DNA from: Enhydrobacter sp.
GTDB lineage: Bacteria; Pseudomonadota; Alphaproteobacteria; Reyranellales; Reyranellaceae
NCBI RefSeq assembly: GCF_030246845.1
Contig: NZ_CP126889.1
Span: 1,984,001-2,048,000 of the forward strand
Direction of reading: 5' to 3'
DNA: 64,000 nucleotides
The number at the start of each line of letters is the position of its first letter. The stretch's first letter is position 1. The notes beneath the pieces were generated by a model. It ran no database searches, was not told the DNA's origin, and saw only the letters and a program-made list of their open reading frames with translations. Below are positions 56,152 to 64,000 of the stretch, piece after piece. The position numbers were made by a program, and so were the translations under genes.

Positions 56152-58848
56152 ATGTTAAGCGAAAGCGTGCCCGATAGCTCCCGCCTCGCTTCCGTGCCGG
56201 CCGACGCCACGCCGATGATGCGCCAGTATCTCGCCATCAAGGCAGCGCATCCGGACCACCTGGTGTTCTACCGGATGGGCGACTTCTATGAGCTGTTCTT
56301 CGACGATGCGGTGAAGGCGTCGGCGGCGCTCGACATCGCGCTCACCAGGCGCGGCCAGCATCTCGGCGAAGATATCAAGATGTGCGGCGTGCCGGTGCAC
56401 AGTCATGAGGCCTATCTCTCGCGGCTGATCCGCCAGGGCTTCAAGGTCGCGGTCTGCGAGCAGACCGAGGATCCGGCCGAGGCCAGGAAGCGCGGCGCCA
56501 AGTCGGTGGTCGAGCGCGCGGTGGTACGCGTCATCACGCCCGGAACGCTCACCGAGGATGCGCTGCTCGATGCGCGCAGTCACAACTATCTCGCCGCGCT
56601 CGCCGAGGCCCAGGGCGAACTGGCGCTGGCCTGGCTCGATCTCTCGACTGCGGACTTCGCGGCCCAGCCACTCGCCGATGGCCAGCTCGCTGCCGCCCTG
56701 GCGCGCCTGTCGCCGGGGGAACTGCTGGTGCCGGATCGGCTGCTGGCACGCGACGGCCTCAAGGCGGCGCTGGACGAATGGCAGGCCGTGCTCACGCCTC
56801 TGCCCTCGGCACGGTTCGACTCCGACAATGCGCGCAAGCGCCTGCAGGCGACGTTCCAGGTCGCGGCGCTCGACAGTTTCGGCAACTTCTCGCGCGCGGA
56901 GATCGCGGCCTGTGGCGCGCTGCTCGACTATGTCGAGCTGACGCAGGCCGGCAAGACGCCCATCTTCTCGCCACCGCGCCGGGAGCGACCGGATGGCACG
57001 ATGGAGATCGATCCGGCGACGCGGCGCAATCTCGAGCTGATCAGGAGCCTCGACGGACGGCGCGACGGCAGCCTGCTGGCCACGATCGATCGCACCCTGA
57101 CGGGGCCCGGCGCGCGGCTGCTGGCGGAGCGGCTGGCCGCGCCGCTCACCGACCGCGGCGAGATCGAGCGTCGTCTCGATCTGGTGCAGCTCTTTGTCGA
57201 GCGTCCCGCCTTGCGTGAGCGCGTGCGCGAGACCTTGAAGCGCACACCCGACATCGAGCGCGCCCTGCAGCGCCTGTCGGTTGGCCGCGGCGGGCCGCGC
57301 GACCTCGCCGCCCTGCGCGACGGGCTCGAAGCAGCCGAGACTCTGGCCACGCTTCCCGGTGCCGAGCCGGAGGCGCTGTCGCCATCGCCCGCGCCGCTCA
57401 CCGGGATCGTGGCGGCCCTGTCGAACCATCGCACCCTGATCCGGTCGCTGGCGGCGGCGCTCGCCGACGAGCCACCGCTTCTTGCGCGCGACGGCGGTTT
57501 CGTTCGCGTGGGCTATCGCGCCGAGCTCGACGAGCAACGCACCCTGCGCGACGACAGCCGCAAGACGGTGGCGGCGCTGGAAGCGAGGTATCGCAGCGCC
57601 GCGGGCGTGCCATCGCTCAAGATCCGCCACAACAACATGATCGGCTACCACATCGAGGTGACGGCGACGCACGCCGACAAGCTCGACCTTGCCGCTTTGG
57701 GCTTCACGCGCCGCCAGTCGATGGCCAACGCCACGCGTTTCAGCACCGCCGAGCTGGCCGATCTCGAGACCCGCATCGGCCGGGCGGCCGACCAGGCGCT
57801 GGCGCTGGAGCTGGCGATCTTCGAAGCCTTGATCGCAGAGGCGATGGCGGTGTCGGACAGGATCGCCGCCGCCGGCCGGGCGCTGGCCACGCTGGACGTC
57901 GCGGCGGCCCTGGCCGAGCTCGCGACCCGCGGCAACTATGTGCGGCCGACGCTCGCCGACGAGGCCGTTTTCACCGTGGTCGGCGGTCGTCATCCCGTCG
58001 TGGAGGCGGCGCTGCAACGCCAGGGCGGGCCGGGCTTCGTGCCCAACGATTGCGAGCTCGGGCCCGAGCGGCGGCTGTGGCTGCTGACCGGCCCGAACAT
58101 GGCCGGCAAGTCGACCTTCCTGCGCCAGAACGCGCTGATCGCGATCCTGGCGCAGGCGGGCTCCTTCGTGCCGGCGAAGGAAGCGCGCCTCGGCATCGTC
58201 GACCGCCTGTTCAGCCGTGTCGGCGCGGCCGACGACCTGGCGCGCGGCCGCTCGACCTTCATGGTCGAGATGGTGGAGACCGCGGCGATCCTGAACCAGG
58301 CGACGCCGCGCAGCCTCGTGATCCTGGACGAGATCGGCCGCGGCACGGCGACCTTCGACGGGCTCTCCATCGCCTGGGCAACGCTCGAGCACCTGCACGA
58401 CATCAACAAGTGCCGCGCGCTCTTCGCCACCCACTATCACGAGCTGGGTGCGCTCAAGGAACGGCTGGCGGCGCTCGTGCCCTACACCATGCGTGTCAAG
58501 GAGTGGCAGAACGAGGTCGTTTTCCTGCACGAGGTGGCGCCGGGAGCGGCCGACCGGTCCTACGGCATCCATGTCGCGCAGCTGGCCGGTCTTCCGGCCG
58601 CGGTCGTCGCCCGTGCCGAGGAGGTGTTGGCGGCGCTGGAGAAGGGCGAGCAGTCGGGCGCCGTCACGCGCCTCGCCGACGATCTGCCGCTCTTCGCATC
58701 AGCGCCCGCGCGGCCCACGAGCGAGATGGCCAAGCCCGCCAAGTCCGAAGTCGAAGCCGCACTGGCGTCGGTCAATCCCGACGAGCTCTCGCCGCGCGAG
58801 GCGCTGGAGCTCGTCTATGCTCTGCGGGGCAAGATCGAAAGGGCGTAG
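56152..58848 (+). CDS. mutS: DNA mismatch repair protein MutS
   Basis: 898-residue mismatch sensor. The mismatch-reading FYE motif is in [20 protein letters not shown]; the connector, lever and clamp domains follow, and the ATPase has the P-loop GPNMAGKST near residues 647-655, [20 protein letters not shown] as Walker B with signature, and [13 protein letters not shown]-terminal tail ([20 protein letters not shown]) supports tetramers. The start is ambiguous between the ATG at 56152 and a GTG at 56131. Confidence 0.95.
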   Translation: MLSESVPDSSRLASVPADATPMMRQYLAIKAAHPDHLVFYRMGDFYELFFDDAVKASAALDIALTRRGQHLGEDIKMCGVPVHSHEAYLSRLIRQGFKVAVCEQTEDPAEARKRGAKSVVERAVVRVITPGTLTEDALLDARSHNYLAALAEAQGELALAWLDLSTADFAAQPLADGQLAAALARLSPGELLVPDRLLARDGLKAALDEWQAVLTPLPSARFDSDNARKRLQATFQVAALDSFGNFSRAEIAACGALLDYVELTQAGKTPIFSPPRRERPDGTMEIDPATRRNLELIRSLDGRRDGSLLATIDRTLTGPGARLLAERLAAPLTDRGEIERRLDLVQLFVERPALRERVRETLKRTPDIERALQRLSVGRGGPRDLAALRDGLEAAETLATLPGAEPEALSPSPAPLTGIVAALSNHRTLIRSLAAALADEPPLLARDGGFVRVGYRAELDEQRTLRDDSRKTVAALEARYRSAAGVPSLKIRHNNMIGYHIEVTATHADKLDLAALGFTRRQSMANATRFSTAELADLETRIGRAADQALALELAIFEALIAEAMAVSDRIAAAGRALATLDVAAALAELATRGNYVRPTLADEAVFTVVGGRHPVVEAALQRQGGPGFVPNDCELGPERRLWLLTGPNMAGKSTFLRQNALIAILAQAGSFVPAKEARLGIVDRLFSRVGAADDLARGRSTFMVEMVETAAILNQATPRSLVILDEIGRGTATFDGLSIAWATLEHLHDINKCRALFATHYHELGALKERLAALVPYTMRVKEWQNEVVFLHEVAPGAADRSYGIHVAQLAGLPAAVVARAEEVLAALEKGEQSGAVTRLADDLPLFASAPARPTSEMAKPAKSEVEAALASVNPDELSPREALELVYALRGKIERA

Positions 58849-59190
58849 TTATTTCAAGTGCACGGTGGGCATGGCGCCGTTGGGCAACGCCTCGGTAAGC
58901 GCCCGGCCGACCAGCCTCCCTTTCTGTGGAATCTCGAGCTGCAGCCGATGCGCGATGATCATGCCGAGATCGGCGTTGCGCGCCGGCGCGGGGTCCTCGA
59001 AATGCCGCCGGAAGCTTGGGCCCGCCGCGCCCATGGTGTTGCGGGTGTCGGCGCGCGAGAAGGAACCATACATGCCCTGGCCTTGCTGCAGGCCGGTATC
59101 GGCCACCTCCACGCCGCAGGTCGCGGGCCGGGCCGCAGGCCGTCGGCCACGAACAGGACGACGGCGGCAATCGGCAACGCATCGGACGAT
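58849..59190 (-). pseudogene. Remnant of an alkaline-phosphatase-like phosphohydrolase gene (both ends kept, middle lost)
   Basis: The 3' part encodes about 80 residues in one frame, VEVADTGLQQGQGMYGSFSR then AGPSFRRHFEDPAPARNADL and PQKGRLVGRALTEALPNGAM, which reads like the C-terminal end of the alkaline phosphatase / type I phosphodiesterase superfamily (the metal-binding HG-like stretch and the NADLG...LVGR ending). About 20 codons upstream, in another frame, is PIAAVVLFVADGLRPG, which looks like the N-terminal metal site of the same family. The several hundred residues that should separate them are missing. I read it as an internal deletion. It lies convergent to mutS with no gap. Confidence 0.65.
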
Positions 59191-59245
59191 ATCCCTTTTC
59201 ACGCATATCGAGCTGCAATTAGCCCGAATGCGTGACGGGAATATC

Positions 59246-60262
59246 TCAGAGCGCCTTCCGCGCGAGCGCCGCGCCCTGGGCCAGCGCGCGCAGCTTGGCG
59301 TAAGCCGCGCCGAGCGTCATGGGCGCCATGCCGCAATTGGTGCAGGCCTGAATGCGCTCCGGATCGACGAACTGCGCCGCGAGCTTCAGCGTCGCCGCGA
59401 CCTCTTCGGGCGTCTCGATCTTCTCGGAGGCGACGTCGATCGCACCCACCAACACGGTCTTGTTCTTGAGGAGCGTCATCAGCTCCGGCGGCACATGGCT
59501 CTGCCGGCACTCCAGCGATACCTGCTGGATCCGGCTGCGATCGAGGGCGGGGAAGGTCTCCTCGTACTGACGCCAGCTTTCGCCCAGCGTCTCTTTCCAC
59601 TTGATGTTGGCCTCGATGCCGTAGCCGTAGCAGATGTGCACGGCGGTGGCGCACATCAGGCCCTCCGCGGCCTTTTCCAGCGCCGGCACGCCCCAGTCGA
59701 CCGTTTCGGCCAGATAGACGTTGAAGGCAGGCTCGTCGAACTGGATCACGTCCACGCCGAGCCTCTCGAGGTCCTTCGCCTCCTGGTTCAGGAGCTCGGC
59801 GAAGGCGAAGGCCATCTTCACGCGATCGCCGTAGTGCCCGTCGGCCAGCGTGTCGATCAGGGTCATGGGACCGGGCAGGGTGAACTTGAGCTTGCGCGCC
59901 GTGGCTGCGCGGGCGACCCGCGCCTCCTTCTCGTGCACGAAGCGGCGGCGCCTGAGCGGGGCGACGACGGTCGGACAGTCCGCCTCGTAGCGGTTGTTGC
60001 GAATCCCCATGCGGATCTTCTTGTCGAAATCGACGCCATCGATCTCGGCGAGGAAGCCGTGCACGAAATGCTGCCGCGCCTGCTCGCCGTCGCTCACGAT
60101 GTCGATGCCGGCCTGCTCCTGCCGCCGGATGGCCAGCGCGGTGGCGTCCTCCTTGGCCTCCTGCAGCGGCTGGCCGGTGAGCGTCCAGGGCGCCCACAGC
60201 ACGTTGGGCGTAGCGAGCCACGACGGCTTGGGCAGGCTGCCGGCCAACGTCGTCTCGAACAT
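59246..60262 (-). CDS. MetE-like cobalamin-independent methionine synthase family protein (C-terminal domain only)
   Basis: 338 residues, corresponding to the catalytic C-terminal half of MetE (about 750 residues in full). The zinc ligands are visible: His and Cys in AVHICYGYG, Glu in SLECRQSHVPPE and Cys in ACTNCGMAPM. FKLTLPGP-like text reads KFTLPGPMTLIDTLADGHYG and the DEPAF motif is VIQFDEPAFNVYL. Such short MetE proteins transfer methyl groups from donors other than triglutamyl folate, or have unknown donors. The ATG at 60262 follows hemY by ten bases, so the genes are likely co-transcribed. Confidence 0.9.
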   Translation of the reverse strand: MFETTLAGSLPKPSWLATPNVLWAPWTLTGQPLQEAKEDATALAIRRQEQAGIDIVSDGEQARQHFVHGFLAEIDGVDFDKKIRMGIRNNRYEADCPTVVAPLRRRRFVHEKEARVARAATARKLKFTLPGPMTLIDTLADGHYGDRVKMAFAFAELLNQEAKDLERLGVDVIQFDEPAFNVYLAETVDWGVPALEKAAEGLMCATAVHICYGYGIEANIKWKETLGESWRQYEETFPALDRSRIQQVSLECRQSHVPPELMTLLKNKTVLVGAIDVASEKIETPEEVAATLKLAAQFVDPERIQACTNCGMAPMTLGAAYAKLRALAQGAALARKAL

Positions 60263-60272
60263 CGGCGTCTCC

Positions 60273-61634
60273 TCAGACCTTTGTTTCCGCCGCGGGCAGG
60301 GCGGGCTTGGGGTGAACCTCGGGCGGCAGAATGTGGCCATAGGTGCCCGGCGCGCGCCAGTGCAACGTTCCGAACGCGCCGCAGCTCTCGCACACCGACC
60401 GCCAGGCCTCGTGGTGAGCGCCGCAGGCCGAGCAGCGCCAGGCCCGGTCCGCGGGCGCCTCGGCGGCGCGCGCCAGCCACTCGTGCACCTTGACCGAACC
60501 GCCGCCGGACCGCTCCTCGACATCGGCCATCATGCGGCACACGCGCGCCGTCGGATGGTCGCCGCCCGCCAGCTCGAGATGGCGCCGCGCCTCGCCCCAC
60601 AGGCCGGCGTCGAGCGCGGCCTGGGCGATGGCGATATGGCTTTCGACATCCTCGATCTTCCGCTCGACCAGGCGGCGCACGAGGCCGACGCGCTTCAGCG
60701 GATCGCTCTCGCCGGCCGCCTCGAGATAGAGCCGGGCGAGATCGGGATGGGGCGAAAGCGACCACGCACGTTCGAGCGTCTTCATCGCGCGTCCGCCCTG
60801 GCCCGCCTTGGTCTGCAGCGCGGCGAGACGGCTCGCCACGGCGATGCGCTCGGGGGCGAGCCCGAAGGCTTCGCGCGCCAGACCCAGGGCATTGTCCTGC
60901 CTGCCCGCGCGCTCGGCCTCGCGGCTGCGCTCCACCAGCAGCAGCGCCTTCAGCGTGCGCCCCTTCTCGGCCGCCACCACGCGCGTGCGCAGACCCGTCT
61001 CGAGCGTTTCCTGGGCCGCTTGCCACCGGCCGACCTGCGCCTGCATGTCGAACAGCGAGTGCACGACCCACGCCGTCTGCGGCCGCAGCCGGAACGCGCG
61101 CTCGGCATAGTCCAGCGCCTGCACCTGATCGCCGTCATTGAGCGACTGGGCGATCATCCCGCGCAGGCCGAGGAAGGCCATGTGCTCGTCCTCGAGCATC
61201 GAACGGAAGGCGCGCCTGGCGCCGTCGCGATCGCCGTTGAGCTGAGCGGCCTGAGCCGAAAGCAGCAGCGTGAGCGATGGATCCGAGAGAAGCTGCTCGG
61301 CCTTGCGCGCATTCTTCTGCGCCTCGGCTGCATCGCCCGCGGCGACCGCCGCCAGGCCCTGCGTCAGCGCCCGATATCCGCGCCGTCGTCGGCTCTCGCC
61401 CCAGCCTTCGAGCAGTGCGCCCGGCGCGCCCACGATCCACCGGTAGAGCAGCCAGAGCGCCACGGCGAGCAGGATCACGATCAGAAGGGCGGCCAGCAGC
61501 ACGCCGACGCTGGTATCGAGCCGCCAGCCGCGCCATTGCACGGTCACGGCACCCGGCCGCTCGGCGAGCCACACGGCGGCAAGCATCAGGACGGCCGCCA
61601 CCGCGAACCAGAAGAGGGTACGCAGGAAGGTCAT
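60273..61634 (-). CDS. hemY: HemY-like TPR membrane protein with C-terminal zinc ribbon
   Basis: 453 residues. Two N-terminal membrane helices (TLFWFAVAAVLMLAAVWLAE and VGVLLAALLIVILLAVALWL) form the HemY_N domain, followed by a series of TPR-like helical pairs (for example YERAFRLRP-type DYAERAFRLRPQTAWVVHSL). The C-terminus has CSACGAHHEAWRSVCESCGA, a two-CxxC ribbon reminiscent of the rubredoxin-like end of LapB. This proteobacterial HemY is not the Bacillus oxidase; it is found with hemD/hemX genes and its role in haem synthesis is indirect. Confidence 0.88.
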   Translation of the reverse strand: MTFLRTLFWFAVAAVLMLAAVWLAERPGAVTVQWRGWRLDTSVGVLLAALLIVILLAVALWLLYRWIVGAPGALLEGWGESRRRRGYRALTQGLAAVAAGDAAEAQKNARKAEQLLSDPSLTLLLSAQAAQLNGDRDGARRAFRSMLEDEHMAFLGLRGMIAQSLNDGDQVQALDYAERAFRLRPQTAWVVHSLFDMQAQVGRWQAAQETLETGLRTRVVAAEKGRTLKALLLVERSREAERAGRQDNALGLAREAFGLAPERIAVASRLAALQTKAGQGGRAMKTLERAWSLSPHPDLARLYLEAAGESDPLKRVGLVRRLVERKIEDVESHIAIAQAALDAGLWGEARRHLELAGGDHPTARVCRMMADVEERSGGGSVKVHEWLARAAEAPADRAWRCSACGAHHEAWRSVCESCGAFGTLHWRAPGTYGHILPPEVHPKPALPAAETKV

Positions 61635-61640
61635 CGCGAA

Positions 61641-63608
61641 CTACCGCGCGGCGCTCAGGAGAGAAACGCCTTCGGCCGCCAGCCGGTCGACGGCGCGCTG
61701 GCCCGCAAGATGCGCCTCGGCACGCGCCAGCCAGATCGCGGTCGCGCGATGCGTCTGTTCCGGCAAGGACTTCACGAGGTCGATCGCGTGGGCCAGGTCG
61801 CCCGCCTTCAGCGCCGCCTCGGCGCGCGCAAGCTTCGCCTCGGTCGTGTCACCCGTCACATCGGGCCCGACCCGACGCAGCGACACCAGCGCTTTCAGCC
61901 GACCGAGGATCCGCTGGCCGAACGAGTCGTCGGCGAGGTCGTCGGCCATCGCCGCGCGCGCCATCGCCGGGAAGTCGGCGGCGAGGCCCGCGCGCGACGC
62001 CACGCCCTTCTCCGCCAGCGGCTGCAGCGCCGTCTTCTGCTCGGCGATGGTCTTGTCGTCCTGCGCGAGCGGTCCCAGCAGGGCGAGATCGGCGGCGAAG
62101 GGCTGCTCGGACTCGAGGGCGGCGTCGAGGCGGGCGGCAATGCCGATCACGGCCGACGCGCGCGCCGCGGCCAGCGCCTTCTTCTCATTGGCGTCCACGC
62201 GGCTCGAATCGGCCTTCGCCTTCTCGACCGCGTCCGCCAGCGCCTTTGCCTTGTCCCCTTGTCCGGAGACCGTCTGCTCGAGATTCTGCAGGCCCGAGCG
62301 CAAGGTCGCGATCTCGACGCGCAGCGCCGCGACATCCCTGTCGACCTTGTCGACCTCGGCGCTGCTCGCCGCGTTCGCATCGGTCGACGGTGGCGCTGCC
62401 GGCTTGTTCTCCAGCGCTTCGACCCGGCTGCGCAAGCTGTTCAGCGCCTCGTCCGGCGGCGCCGGCGAGGACGGCGGTGGCGGGGCCTGCGCCTGCGTCG
62501 GCAACTGCGCCACGGTGCTGGTGAGCGCCCGCAGGCGCTTGTCGAGGTCGTCGATGCGCGCGTTGAGCGCCTGCTTGGCGGCCTCGATCTCGGCGGCGAC
62601 ATCGACCGCAGGCGGCGGCACGGCCGGAGCGGTCGCCACCTGTTGCGTCGGCCCGCGCCACAGGGCGCGCGCCTCGTCCGGCCAATACGGCAGGGACAGG
62701 AGAGCCGCCGCCAGCACGATCACCGCGGCGACGAGGCCGACCAGGAAGGCGGCGGGCAGACCGATGCCGCGTCGTGCCGGGACGACCGGTTTCGGCATGG
62801 ACGCCGCGGCCGCCACGGGCGGCGCATCCGCCGACGGCGCAGGGGAAGTGAGGGTGTCGCTCATGGCCGGTCTCGCGGGTTCCGCCTGTTCTGCTGCCTG
62901 GGCATCGGTCAGCCGGTCGATCTCGTCGATCACGGCCTGACGTGTCGGCCGCGCCGCCGCCACCGTCGCCTTGAAAGGCAGGACCTTCAGGGGCTCGGTT
63001 GCGGCGGCACTGATGGCGATGGCCGTGATGGGGCGGCAGGCCTCGGCGAGTCCTGCAGCCGTCACCAGCTTGACGAAGGTGCGGGAGGCGCGCGGCGAGA
63101 AGAAGGTGGCGGCATCGAGCGCACGGGCCTCGAGCGCGGCACGCGCCGAATCGGGCAGCGCCTCCACCTCGCGCGCCTCGTAGAGCGCGAAGCGTCGGAC
63201 GATATTCTCCGGGGCAGGGTCGCCCGCGACATCGACTCCGGAGACATGGACCAGCGGTCCGGCCTTGGGATCGAGCCGCTCCTGGACGAGCTTCGCGAGC
63301 GCGGCGCGGTCGCCCGAGGCCGAGGCCACCGAGGTGAAGCCCAGCCCCTCAGCGGTGGCCGCCGTCATGTCGCCGACGGCGAGGATCGGCTTGCTGCGCT
63401 GCTCGCTCGCCTCGGCAAGAGCGCGCGCGCCGTTGGCGCTGGTAAGCAGCACGGCCTGGCTCGCGGCCAAAGCCGCGGCGAAATCGTCGGGCGGTCGCCG
63501 GAAGTGGAGCTCGAACAACGGCGCGATCACGGCGACGTGGCCGCGCTGGCCGAGCGCCTGGGCAAGCGCCATCGCCTCGCGTTCCGGACGGGTGATCAGC
63601 ACGCGCAT
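61641..63608 (-). CDS. Fusion of uroporphyrinogen-III synthase (HemD) with a Mic60/mitofilin-like membrane protein
   Basis: 655 residues. Residues 1-240 are HemD (VLITRPEREAMALAQALGQR, AVLLTSANGARALAEASEQ, ATFFSPRASRTFVKLVTAAG), which cyclises hydroxymethylbilane. A Pro/Ala-rich linker follows, then one membrane helix (about 283-308, AFLVGLVAAVIVLAAALLSL), a long coiled coil (about 330-500) and a helical C-terminal domain ending ATAIWLARAEAHLAGQRAVD, as in alphaproteobacterial Mic60. These usually are separate genes. An internal ATG (codon 249, position 62864) could in principle start the second part alone, but no strong RBS precedes it. hemY follows six bases later. Confidence 0.88.
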   Translation of the reverse strand: MRVLITRPEREAMALAQALGQRGHVAVIAPLFELHFRRPPDDFAAALAASQAVLLTSANGARALAEASEQRSKPILAVGDMTAATAEGLGFTSVASASGDRAALAKLVQERLDPKAGPLVHVSGVDVAGDPAPENIVRRFALYEAREVEALPDSARAALEARALDAATFFSPRASRTFVKLVTAAGLAEACRPITAIAISAAATEPLKVLPFKATVAAARPTRQAVIDEIDRLTDAQAAEQAEPARPAMSDTLTSPAPSADAPPVAAAASMPKPVVPARRGIGLPAAFLVGLVAAVIVLAAALLSLPYWPDEARALWRGPTQQVATAPAVPPPAVDVAAEIEAAKQALNARIDDLDKRLRALTSTVAQLPTQAQAPPPPSSPAPPDEALNSLRSRVEALENKPAAPPSTDANAASSAEVDKVDRDVAALRVEIATLRSGLQNLEQTVSGQGDKAKALADAVEKAKADSSRVDANEKKALAAARASAVIGIAARLDAALESEQPFAADLALLGPLAQDDKTIAEQKTALQPLAEKGVASRAGLAADFPAMARAAMADDLADDSFGQRILGRLKALVSLRRVGPDVTGDTTEAKLARAEAALKAGDLAHAIDLVKSLPEQTHRATAIWLARAEAHLAGQRAVDRLAAEGVSLLSAAR

Positions 63609-63660
63609 GCGCTCTCCGTAACCCATCGAGCCGTGCCACTCCAGTGGCGCGCGTCCCCGC

Positions 63661-64000
63661 CTAAGGCAACATCACGCCTTCGAGGGCGAGAAGTCGCCGC
63701 TTGGTCGGCAGGCCGCGTCCGCCGGAATAGCCGCCGGCGCTGCCGCCGCTGCCCAGGACGCGATGGCACGGCACGACGATCGGCAGGGCATTGCGTCCGC
63801 AGGCCATGCCGACCGCCCGCGGCCCGGAGCCCAGCGCCATCGCCATGCCGCCATAGGTCGCAGTCTCGCCATAGGGGATGTCGCACATCATCGCCCAGAC
63901 CCGCCTCTGGAAATCCGTGCCATGCAGGACAAGCGGGACATCGAAGCGCTTGAGTTTGCCGGCGAAGTAGCGTTCAAGCTGGCGCGCGGCCTCGTTGAGG
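63661..64000 (-). CDS. ogt: Methylated-DNA--protein-cysteine methyltransferase, C-terminal part (cut by window edge)
   Basis: The last 113 codons of an Ogt/AdaB-type repair protein that removes methyl groups from O6-methylguanine. The helix-turn-helix recognition stretch GETATYGGMAMALGSGPRAV, the acceptor motif IVVPCHRVLGSGG with the reactive cysteine, and the closing GGYSGGRGLPTKRRLLALEG are all present. The 5' end lies beyond base 64000. Its stop comes 53 bases before the hemD fusion gene, on the same strand. Confidence 0.95.
   Translation of the reverse strand, partial: LNEAARQLERYFAGKLKRFDVPLVLHGTDFQRRVWAMMCDIPYGETATYGGMAMALGSGPRAVGMACGRNALPIVVPCHRVLGSGGSAGGYSGGRGLPTKRRLLALEGVMLP

Noticed and set aside
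59994-63953. A 1,319-codon open frame on the plus strand
   Set aside because: It runs antisense to metE-like, hemY, the hemD fusion and ogt, all with clear family motifs; it is Arg/Gln/His-rich, as expected from the complement of high-GC codons.

Overview
The window reads as chromosomal DNA of a high-GC alphaproteobacterium. The gene order parB-parA-rsmG-mnmG, the divergent pair ppsR | hemE, the hemE-hemH-hemJ run, the hemD/Mic60 and hemY genes, and frequent GTG/TTG starts all point there. A free-living Rhodospirillales-type organism (for example Reyranella-like) fits best, but that finer placement is inference. I see no rRNA, tRNA, CRISPR array or prophage.

1-15,300 looks like the origin-proximal half of the chromosome's maintenance region. 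It holds parB (cut by the window edge), parA, rsmG and mnmG on the minus strand, with one perfect and one near-perfect parS site inside the mnmG and rsmG reading frames. A two-gene NHEJ operon (ligD-ku) sits between mnmG and mnmE. Then come a small helix-hairpin-helix protein, glnD, a PDZ-less HtrA-type protease, a frameshifted cation-efflux gene, a small exported protein and ppsR. The 322-bp gap between ppsR and hemE matches the position of the replication origin in Caulobacter and Rickettsia, and it carries two GGGAC/GTCCC hairpins. It is my best candidate for oriC.

15,300-33,740 starts with hemE (one-base frameshift), hemH and hemJ, the late haem pathway. It continues with a MATE exporter divergent from an HxlR regulator around a clear palindromic operator, a three-gene operon (two-subunit ThDP decarboxylase plus an Ntn-hydrolase of the C45 family), a polytopic membrane protein, enoyl-CoA hydratase, a SnoaL-like protein, a luciferase-family oxidoreductase, purT, a small conserved protein, purH, a NIPSNAP protein, threonine ammonia-lyase, an FAD oxidoreductase, an SDHAF4-like small protein and htpX.

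33,742-46,393 is bracketed by two apparently identical IS630-family elements in direct orientation. Between them lie rmuC, a HAD nucleotidase, a ketopantoate-reductase-like gene, rnk, a dctPQM TRAP transporter, an N-acyl-D-amino-acid deacylase-type amidohydrolase and a malic enzyme. The last five probably form one operon (maeB, amidohydrolase, dctP, dctQ, dctM). The first IS landed inside the stop codon of rmuC and restored it.

46,400-64,000 holds a nucleotidyltransferase, a six-gene oligopeptide-type ABC transporter with a duplicated substrate-binding protein, an MFS transporter, mutS, a remnant of an alkaline-phosphatase-like gene, a MetE-like methyltransferase, hemY, a gene fusing uroporphyrinogen-III synthase to a Mic60/mitofilin-like membrane protein, and the 3' part of an ogt gene cut by the window edge.

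No wholly new defence or mobile system was evident. The most interesting items are the candidate origin with its paired hairpins and nearby parS sites, the HemD-Mic60 fusion, the ThDP-decarboxylase/C45 hydrolase operon, the IS630 insertion that borrows and restores stop codons, and two one-base frameshifts that may be sequence errors.
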